Assembly (NCBI GenBank): GCA_020635495.1
Contig: JACJZQ010000003.1
Span: forward strand, 124,001 to 188,000
Length of the DNA stretch: 64,000 bases
From: Flavobacteriales bacterium
Lineage (GTDB): Bacteria; Bacteroidota; Bacteroidia; UBA10329
Reading direction: 5' to 3'
The notes beneath the pieces are model-generated. The model worked only from the letters and a program-made list of their open reading frames with translations. It was not told where the DNA came from and ran no database searches. The position numbers and the translations under genes are program-made. Shown one piece after another: positions 54,741-61,364 of this stretch (position 1 is its first letter; the number at the start of each line of letters is the position of its first letter).

Positions 54741-55490
54741 CTAGGATGGCTTACTCATCCAATCGAGAAAAAGTTTCATCGCTTCACGCTTTTTCTCATC
54801 CAATGAATAGCTGATGACATTTTGCACATACCGTACCAGATTTTCATGATCGGAGTGAGCCATTTGCTCAACTGCAATTTCGCGTTGAGTAAGGCCCAGT
54901 TCAATCGACTTTTCGAATTCAGAAATGAAATCTTCAGGTAGCTTTTTGTTACTGACCCAGCAAGCAAAAACGAACGGCAGACCCGTGTGTAATTTCCATT
55001 CTGCCGACAGGTCGTAAACGTGCTCATACTTTTCGAGAAGCGGAAACGCACGGTCACCTATCACCACTCCAGCCGTTGTTCCACTGATCTTTTCAATGAA
55101 ATCAGAATCCGCAGCCTTCCATTTTGGCTGGATGTTCCATTTGTTGGCGGCCAGATATTGAACCAACTGAACAGAGGTTCTTGATTGGTAATCCAAGAGA
55201 ATCGTGTCAATCTCTTCCAACGGCACATCGCTAAAAAGACAGACCGATTCTACAGGTCCGTCAGAGCCAATGCAGTAGTTAGAGACTATGTGCGCTTCAT
55301 TCAGTTCAGGAATAATGGCCACTGGCACCAAACCAAGGTCCACCTCACCATTCAGCAGTTTTCTAGCACAATCTGCTGGCATATCCAATTGCAGGTCAAT
55401 ACTCTTGGATATCCTGTGATTCTGAATACCATAAATGAACGGAAATGAGTTCGCGTAAGAGACTGCTGATATCTTGATCGTGTCCGTCAA
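54741..55490 (-). CDS. mqnA: Chorismate dehydratase of the futalosine menaquinone pathway
   Basis: This 249-residue protein has a periplasmic-binding-protein-like fold without a signal peptide. KISAVSYANSFPFIYGI, the LLNGEVDLGLVPVA segment and GVVIGDRAFPLL match MqnA. It makes 3-enolpyruvylbenzoate from chorismate, the first step of the futalosine route. The start is TTG at 55490 as no ATG is available. MqnD is a related family but is usually shorter in its N-terminal motifs. No other mqn genes are in the window. Confidence 0.9.
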   Translation of the reverse strand: MTDTIKISAVSYANSFPFIYGIQNHRISKSIDLQLDMPADCARKLLNGEVDLGLVPVAIIPELNEAHIVSNYCIGSDGPVESVCLFSDVPLEEIDTILLDYQSRTSVQLVQYLAANKWNIQPKWKAADSDFIEKISGTTAGVVIGDRAFPLLEKYEHVYDLSAEWKLHTGLPFVFACWVSNKKLPEDFISEFEKSIELGLTQREIAVEQMAHSDHENLVRYVQNVISYSLDEKKREAMKLFLDWMSKPS

Positions 55491-55546
55491 ATCGCCAAAA
55501 AGGTCGCGGGCAAAAATCGCTAAATTCGCGCCTTAATCAACACCGT

Positions 55547-56890
55547 ATGGAACTCAATGTTCTCACGGCCGTTTCTCCGATTGACGGTCGCTACCGCAGA
55601 CACACCGAATCGCTTTCCGAATACTTCTCCGAGGCCGCGCTGATACGCTACCGTGTTCGGGTAGAGATAGAGTATTTTATTGAACTCTGCGAACTTCCGT
55701 TGCCGCAATTGCAAGGATTTGACCACTCACTTTTCCCAACGCTGAGAAATATCTATTCCGAAATATCGGTAGCCGATACAGAACGGGTCAAGGAGATAGA
55801 GAAGACCACGAACCACGATGTGAAGGCAGTGGAGTATCTCATCAAGGATAAGATGGACGACCTTGGAATCGGTGACCAGAAAGAGTTCGTGCATTTTGGA
55901 CTGACAAGTCAAGACATCAACAATACGGCTACACCTCTGATGATGAAGGAGGCCACCGAACAGGTTTACCTACCCTTGTTGGATGAGTTGATCGCCAAAC
56001 TAAGATCACTTGCTTCTGAGTGGAAAGACATTCCGTTGTTGGCCCGCACACACGGACAACCCGCATCTCCAACCCGAATGGGTAAGGAAATGATGGTTTT
56101 TGTGGAGCGATTGGAAGCTCAGAAAGCCCAATTACTTGATGTTCCTTTCTCTGCGAAATTCGGTGGTGCCACAGGAAACTTCAACGCCCACAAAGTGGCC
56201 TACCCTGACCACGATTGGGTTGCGTTTGGAAACAAATTTGTGAACGAGACACTTGGGTTGAAACGTTCGCAAACCACTACTCAGATCGAGCATTACGACA
56301 ACATTGCCGCGTGGTGCGATGCGTTGCGAAGAATAAACACCATCATCTTGGACCTTGACCGTGACATTTGGACTTACGTGGCCAATGACCACTTCAAGCA
56401 ACGGATAAAAGAAGGTGAAGTGGGGTCTTCGGCCATGCCTCATAAAGTAAACCCCATAGATTTTGAGAATTCTGAAGGCAACATTGGCCTTGCCAATGCT
56501 TTGTTCGGACACTTGGCTGAGAAGCTGCCGGTATCACGCTTGCAGCGCGATCTTACAGACAGCACGGTTCTGAGAAACATTGGTGTTCCATTGGGCTACA
56601 CGCTGATTGCTTTTCGCTCAACGCTGCGCGGATTGGATAAACTTCTGATCAACGAAGACAACATCAGAAAAGAGTTGCAAAACAACTGGGTGGTGGTTGC
56701 GGAGGCCATTCAGACCATACTGCGAAGAGAAGGCTATCCTAAACCTTACGAAGCTTTGAAAGCTTTCAGCCGTACCAACGCCAAATTGGATGAAAAAGCC
56801 ATGCTGGAATTCATCGATTCGTTGAATGTTTCGGATGCGGTCAGAGAGGAGATGAGAGCAATTACCCCGTTCAACTACACGGGAGTTTAA
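55547..56890 (+). CDS. purB: Adenylosuccinate lyase
   Basis: This 447-residue member of the fumarase/aspartase superfamily carries the signature GSSAMPHKVNP at 293-303 with its catalytic Ser, the LARTHGQPASPTRMGKE motif with the His base, and the NHDVKAVEYL substrate-binding motif. It acts twice in purine synthesis, in the SAICAR and adenylosuccinate steps. It is divergent from mqnA. Its stop abuts the stop side of the convergent glucosaminidase gene without any gap. Confidence 0.97.
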   Translation: MELNVLTAVSPIDGRYRRHTESLSEYFSEAALIRYRVRVEIEYFIELCELPLPQLQGFDHSLFPTLRNIYSEISVADTERVKEIEKTTNHDVKAVEYLIKDKMDDLGIGDQKEFVHFGLTSQDINNTATPLMMKEATEQVYLPLLDELIAKLRSLASEWKDIPLLARTHGQPASPTRMGKEMMVFVERLEAQKAQLLDVPFSAKFGGATGNFNAHKVAYPDHDWVAFGNKFVNETLGLKRSQTTTQIEHYDNIAAWCDALRRINTIILDLDRDIWTYVANDHFKQRIKEGEVGSSAMPHKVNPIDFENSEGNIGLANALFGHLAEKLPVSRLQRDLTDSTVLRNIGVPLGYTLIAFRSTLRGLDKLLINEDNIRKELQNNWVVVAEAIQTILRREGYPKPYEALKAFSRTNAKLDEKAMLEFIDSLNVSDAVREEMRAITPFNYTGV

Positions 56891-57856
56891 TCAGTAATCA
56901 CTTCGCTTTTTCTTGCGCAGCCATACTTTCTGACCAATGGCTGGCTCTTCGCCAATGCTCAACTCGTTGTACTGATACAACTTTTTGAGTTTAACGGCAT
57001 ACTCTTGAGATATCCAGCGTAGCGTTTCACCTTTGGCAACCACGTGATAATCTTGTTCGGTATTGTTATTGCGCTTGGGCTGCACGTATAATCGTTCTCC
57101 GGGAATCAGGTTGGCACCTCTAGCTAGATCGTTGTATTTCTGTAACTGTTGTTCACGCAATTGAAGCATTCGCTCCAATTTCTTGTAGGTGTCTCCTTCC
57201 TGCACCCAGACATAGCGGGTGTTGTTACGAAGGTACATCTGCCGCTGACCAGAACTGGTTTCTGCAGTTGGATTTGGCTTCGTGGGAACCGTAGGTTCAG
57301 GCGTTTCAATCGACCCTTTTGGAGGTGTTTTCATCCGGTCATACTTTGCCAGATCGTTCTCTTCAATGATCTTGATAAGCAAAGCCGGGTACTTAGGGTT
57401 GGTGGCGTACCCCGCCTTTTTCAAACCGTGCGCCCAACCCTTATAATCGGTTCTTCGAAGTTCGAAAAGTGAAGCGTACCTGTCTCTGGTGCTCAAAAAC
57501 TCTGAGTGGTCTTTGTAACTGTCAAACACGGAAGCATACACACGGAAACACTCATTCTTGGCATCATCGTCCATATAGTATTTCTTGCCTTCCCACATGC
57601 CGTGGCATTTGATGCCAAAATGGTTATTCGCTTCGCGAGCCAGCAGACTGTTGCCATCTCCGCTTTCCAGAATTCCTTGTGCCAGAGTAATGCTTGCAGG
57701 AACACCGCTTAACAGCATTTCCTTAACGGCAAACGGAGCATACTTCTCAATGTAGTCACTTCGGGTAAGCTTGGTGAAAGGTTCCGTTCTGGTGCTACTC
57801 TGGGCAGAGGCCACCAGTTGCAAACCAATAAGTATGTACGACAGAAAACTTCGCAT
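56891..57856 (-). CDS. Glucosaminidase with two LysM domains
   Basis: The protein has 321 residues from the ATG at 57856, which gives a signal peptide (about 1-19); a TTG at 57865 is in frame but would spoil it. The glucosaminidase domain (about 30-175) has the catalytic Glu64 in LAQGILESG and the NNHFGIKCHG motif. A Pro/Thr-rich linker precedes two LysM modules (about 215-260 and 275-318). It cuts peptidoglycan glycan strands, probably in the periplasm, during growth or division. Its stop is directly against the purB stop. Confidence 0.94.
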   Translation of the reverse strand: MRSFLSYILIGLQLVASAQSSTRTEPFTKLTRSDYIEKYAPFAVKEMLLSGVPASITLAQGILESGDGNSLLAREANNHFGIKCHGMWEGKKYYMDDDAKNECFRVYASVFDSYKDHSEFLSTRDRYASLFELRRTDYKGWAHGLKKAGYATNPKYPALLIKIIEENDLAKYDRMKTPPKGSIETPEPTVPTKPNPTAETSSGQRQMYLRNNTRYVWVQEGDTYKKLERMLQLREQQLQKYNDLARGANLIPGERLYVQPKRNNNTEQDYHVVAKGETLRWISQEYAVKLKKLYQYNELSIGEEPAIGQKVWLRKKKRSDY

Positions 57857-57862
57857 TTGCAC

Positions 57863-57870
57863 CAAAATTA
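57863..57870 (-). promoter_or_regulatory. -7-like element just ahead of the glucosaminidase start
   Basis: The minus strand reads TAATTTTG, an exact consensus match, but it lies only 6 bases before the ATG. If used, the transcript would be nearly leaderless. A TTA 16 bases upstream is a possible -33. Confidence 0.4.
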
Positions 57871-57929
57871 GATGCGTTCGGGTGGTTAACGTTTAATTAC
57901 CGATGTTGTTTTAAACACGATTCTGTTGA

Positions 57930-58844
57930 TCAGACCAAGCCGCGATGCTTCATCCCTTGCCAACCTTGCAAACCGCCTGTGTGAATTGCCAAAATGGTTG
58001 TTTCGTTCTCGAACGTGCCATTGCGAATCATATCATACATCCCGAACATCATTTTTCCTGTGTAAACTGGGTCTAACGGAATGCCTGTTCTTTCTTGAAA
58101 ACCATTGATGAATTCCAGCAATTCCGGTTTCAGTTTGGCGTAGCCACCGAAGTGGTAATCGGTTATCAGTAGATGGTTTACCGTTGACGGTGGTCGAAGA
58201 CGGGATTCTACCATCAATCGGTCAATTTCATCCAGTAGAAATTCTCCGCCTTTCAAGGCTGGGAAGCCAAGCAACGTTTGATTTTCTTTCAGTGTGAGCG
58301 CCAAGCCCGCCAGTGTTGTACCAGTTCCGGCTGCACAACAAACAACATCAAAAGCTTCTTCAATTTCAGGAAGAATTTCCGCACAGCCTCGAACACCCAA
58401 ACCGTTTGCTCCTCCTTCGGGAACCAAGAAAAACTGTCCGAACTGTTCTTCCAGATCATCAATGAATTTATCCTCGTTTTTCCTCCGATAATCTTCCCTC
58501 GAAACGAAATACAAGTGCATTCCGTGCTCTCTTGAAAACTTCAATGTCGGATTGGAAGCATCATCTTCTCCCCGAATAACTCCAATGCTCGAAAGTCCTG
58601 CTTTGTGAGCTGTAAAAGCCGTTGCAGCTATATGATTACTGTACGCTCCGCCAAAGGTCAGCAGTGTGTGATGATTCTGTTCAACTGCTTCACGCAGATT
58701 ATATTTCAGCTTTCGCCATTTATTACCGCTGATGTGTTCATGAATCAGGTCATCGCGTTTCATAAGCAACCGAACTCCTGACTCTTTCAACTCAGTGTCT
58801 TGAATCTCTTGAACACGCGAAACTATTTGTTGACCAAACTCCAT
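57930..58844 (-). CDS. PLP-dependent ACC deaminase/D-cysteine desulfhydrase family
   Basis: The protein has 304 residues from the ATG at 58844. Fold type II PLP enzyme: the cofactor Lys42 is in ISGNKWRKLKYN, with the Asn-containing FGGAYSNHIAATA phosphate/substrate loop and the Gly-rich CCAAGTGTTLAG phosphate cup. Members are 1-aminocyclopropane-1-carboxylate deaminases or D-cysteine desulfhydrases; sequence alone does not settle which. It is divergent from the DUF5522 gene. Confidence 0.92.
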   Translation of the reverse strand: MEFGQQIVSRVQEIQDTELKESGVRLLMKRDDLIHEHISGNKWRKLKYNLREAVEQNHHTLLTFGGAYSNHIAATAFTAHKAGLSSIGVIRGEDDASNPTLKFSREHGMHLYFVSREDYRRKNEDKFIDDLEEQFGQFFLVPEGGANGLGVRGCAEILPEIEEAFDVVCCAAGTGTTLAGLALTLKENQTLLGFPALKGGEFLLDEIDRLMVESRLRPPSTVNHLLITDYHFGGYAKLKPELLEFINGFQERTGIPLDPVYTGKMMFGMYDMIRNGTFENETTILAIHTGGLQGWQGMKHRGLV

Positions 58845-58911
58845 CGATTCAAAGTAAACCAATCTGCAACTTAAGACCGACAGTCTTGTTTACTTTGCAA
58901 ACGTGAACGAA

Positions 58912-59088
58912 ATGGACGATTATTTCGGGAGACCGAAGCTTGACTCAGACGACTTTTACTACTCTAAAGAAGGCTACATTGTCTTTACAGAGAAGTATCT
59001 GCTAAAACGTGGGTATTGCTGTAAAAACAGCTGCAAGCATTGTCCGTACGGTTTCAATAAAAAAACCGGTAGAATCGAAAAACGTTGA
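58912..59088 (+). CDS. DUF5522 family small Cys-rich protein
   Basis: The protein has 58 residues from the ATG at 58912; a GTG at 58903 would add three. The C-terminal part has GYCCKNSCKHCPYGF, four Cys in C-C-x(3)-C-x(2)-C spacing that may bind metal or redox partners. Function is unknown. It is directly followed, 7 bases on, by urocanase on the same strand, so the two are probably co-expressed. A TTACTTTG element (one mismatch to -7) at 58890 may drive both. Confidence 0.88.
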   Translation: MDDYFGRPKLDSDDFYYSKEGYIVFTEKYLLKRGYCCKNSCKHCPYGFNKKTGRIEKR

Positions 59089-59095
59089 GCTTACA

Positions 59096-61075
59096 ATGAT
59101 TGATTTCAAATCTGAGATTTCGGAAGGAATTCCAAGTCTATTACCAACCAAAAAACAGCGTGACCCGCAATTGAGTCATGCACCAAACAGAAAAGACATC
59201 TTATCTCCAGATGAGAAGAAACTTGCGTTGAGAAATGCACTGCGGTACTTTCCATCTGAATGGCATCAAGAATTAGTAGAGGATTTCCGTGATGAATTGA
59301 CCAAATATGGTCGTATTTACATGTATCGGTTCATGCCAGAGCATGAGATGTATGCGCGTCCAATAGAGGAATATCCGGCTAAAAGTCAGCAGGCAGCTGC
59401 CATCATGTTGATGATCCAAAACAATTTGGATCCTGCCGTTGCACAACATCCAGAAGAACTCATTACCTACGGTGGCAATGGAGCTGTTTTCCAGAACTGG
59501 GCGCAGTACCGTTTGACCATGAAGTACCTCTCGGAAATGACCGAGGAGCAGACATTGGCCATGTACAGTGGTCATCCGATGGGGTTGTTTCCAAGCCACA
59601 AAGACGCACCGCGCGTGGTAGTTACCAACGGAATGATGATTCCAAACTACAGCAAGCCAGACGACTGGGAGAAATTCAATGCGTTAGGCGTGACTCAATA
59701 CGGACAGATGACAGCAGGTTCTTACATGTACATTGGTCCGCAAGGAATAGTGCACGGAACAACCATTACCGTTCTCAATGCTAAGCGGAAAATCGGTGCT
59801 GAGAATAGGGTCCCTTTGTTCGTTACTTCTGGTTTAGGAGGCATGAGTGGCGCGCAACCAAAGGCTGGAAATATTGCTGGCGTGGTTACCATCTGTGCGG
59901 AGATCAATCCTACTGCTGCCGAAAAGCGACACTCACAAGGTTGGGTTGACGAACTCATCCAAGATGTTGACCTGTGCATTGAAACGGCACTTGCTTATCA
60001 AGAAGAAGGAACGCCTCGCAGCATCGCTTATGTTGGAAATATCGTTGACCTCTGGGAAAGGCTTGCAGAACGAACAATCAAAGTCGACCTTGGCTCTGAC
60101 CAAACATCGCTGCACAATCCTTGGGCGGGTGGTTATTATCCTGTTGGATTGAGCTATGAGGAAAGCAACGCATTGATGGCTTCACAGCCTGAAGAATTTA
60201 AAAAGCGAGTTCAGGACACATTGAAAAGACACGTTGCAGCCGTGAACAAACTTGCCGATGCCGGCATGTACTTCTTCGATTATGGAAATGCCTTCTTGCT
60301 GGAAAGCAGCCGAGCAGGGGCCGCGGTCACAAAACCAGATGGCACATTCATCTACCCAAGCTACGTGCAAGACATCATGGGGCCAATGTGTTTCGATTAC
60401 GGTTTCGGGCCTTTCAGATGGGTCTGCGCTTCTGGCAAAAAAGAAGACCTTCAAACAACAGACACAATAGCCGCACAAGTGATAGAAGAAATGCTTTTGA
60501 GCGCGCCAACGGAAATTCGCGGGCAGCTTCAAGACAATTTGCTATGGGTTCGTGAAGCGCAGAAAAACAAACTGGTGGTCGGTTCGCAGGCGCGTATTCT
60601 TTATGCTGATGCAGAAGGAAGAATCAAAATCGCAGCAGCATTCAATCAAGCCATCAAAGAAGGAAAAATTGGTCCTGTGGTTCTCGGCCGCGACCATCAT
60701 GATGTCTCAGGAACGGATTCGCCTTACCGCGAAACCTCTAATATTTATGACGGCTCTCAATTCACTGCCGATATGGCCGTTCAGAATTTTGTTGGCGATG
60801 GATTTCGAGGCGCTACATGGATCAGCCTGCACAACGGTGGTGGTGTCGGCTGGGGCGAAGTGATAAATGGTGGTTTCGGAATGCTACTCGATGGTTCGGA
60901 TTATGCTGACAGAAGACTGAAAATGATGCTGTATTGGGATGTGAACAATGGCATTGCTCGAAGAAATTGGGCTCGCAATGAAGGTGCGGTTTTCGCCATC
61001 AAGCGTGCCATGATATCTGAGCCGTTGCTAAATATAACCATACCACAATACGTGGATGATTCAGTTTTAGAATAG
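59096..61075 (+). CDS. hutU: Urocanate hydratase (urocanase)
   Basis: This 659-residue enzyme of histidine degradation turns urocanate into imidazolone propionate using tightly bound NAD. GGNGAVFQNWAQYRLTM, GLGGMSGAQPKAG (NAD site) and SGHPMGLFPSHKDAPRV are intact. The family is usually about 550-680 residues. The ATG at 59096 was chosen; a longer frame to 59009 would overlap the DUF5522 gene. No hutH, hutI or hutG is present in the window, so the rest of the pathway must lie elsewhere if it exists. Confidence 0.96.
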   Translation: MIDFKSEISEGIPSLLPTKKQRDPQLSHAPNRKDILSPDEKKLALRNALRYFPSEWHQELVEDFRDELTKYGRIYMYRFMPEHEMYARPIEEYPAKSQQAAAIMLMIQNNLDPAVAQHPEELITYGGNGAVFQNWAQYRLTMKYLSEMTEEQTLAMYSGHPMGLFPSHKDAPRVVVTNGMMIPNYSKPDDWEKFNALGVTQYGQMTAGSYMYIGPQGIVHGTTITVLNAKRKIGAENRVPLFVTSGLGGMSGAQPKAGNIAGVVTICAEINPTAAEKRHSQGWVDELIQDVDLCIETALAYQEEGTPRSIAYVGNIVDLWERLAERTIKVDLGSDQTSLHNPWAGGYYPVGLSYEESNALMASQPEEFKKRVQDTLKRHVAAVNKLADAGMYFFDYGNAFLLESSRAGAAVTKPDGTFIYPSYVQDIMGPMCFDYGFGPFRWVCASGKKEDLQTTDTIAAQVIEEMLLSAPTEIRGQLQDNLLWVREAQKNKLVVGSQARILYADAEGRIKIAAAFNQAIKEGKIGPVVLGRDHHDVSGTDSPYRETSNIYDGSQFTADMAVQNFVGDGFRGATWISLHNGGGVGWGEVINGGFGMLLDGSDYADRRLKMMLYWDVNNGIARRNWARNEGAVFAIKRAMISEPLLNITIPQYVDDSVLE

Positions 61076-61105
61076 ACAAACACTCTAGAAATACAATCAA
61101 AAAGA

Positions 61106-61134
61106 AAGGCCCGACAGAAATCTGTCGGGCCTTT
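61106..61134 (+). terminator. Terminator between hutU and the PID-type gene
   Basis: GGCCCGACAG/CTGTCGGGCC with an AAAT loop and a T-run on the plus strand; an A-run on the left also makes it usable on the minus strand, so it probably ends both convergent transcripts. Confidence 0.88.
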
Positions 61135-61155
61135 TCCATTGAATTATAACCAAGC

Positions 61156-61341
61156 CTAAGCGGCTTCTTTTTTTGAACTGTATACTCCATACCCTACACC
61201 AGCAGCTAATAAAACAGCTACGAGACCATCAATCGGTGCTCCAGGAGGATTAGTGTTCGGAGGTGGTGCTTGAGCAAAAGCTACTGTAGACACCAAAATC
61301 ATAACAGATATAACTACTAGTATTGAAACTATTTTATTCAT
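61156..61341 (-). CDS. Tiny PID-CTERM-like secreted protein
   Basis: The protein has 61 residues. A signal peptide (about 1-23, ending AFA-Q) is followed by a Pro/Asn spacer (APPPNTNPPGA), then PIDGLVAVLLAAGVGYG, a hydrophobic helix, and a basic/charged end (SSKKEAA). This order (PIDG, helix, basic tail) is that of PID-CTERM sorting signals known in Bacteroidota. There is almost no mature domain between signal and tail, so the product may be the sorting signal plus a very short peptide. It lies 23 bases after the T9SS protein at 61365 on the same strand. Confidence 0.8.
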   Translation of the reverse strand: MNKIVSILVVISVMILVSTVAFAQAPPPNTNPPGAPIDGLVAVLLAAGVGYGVYSSKKEAA

Positions 61342-61364
61342 GATCTTCTGCTTATCTCAATAAA

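Noticed and set aside
59009..59096. A 29-residue N-terminal extension of urocanase.
   Set aside because: It lies inside the DUF5522 gene in another frame; the ATG at 59096 fits the family.
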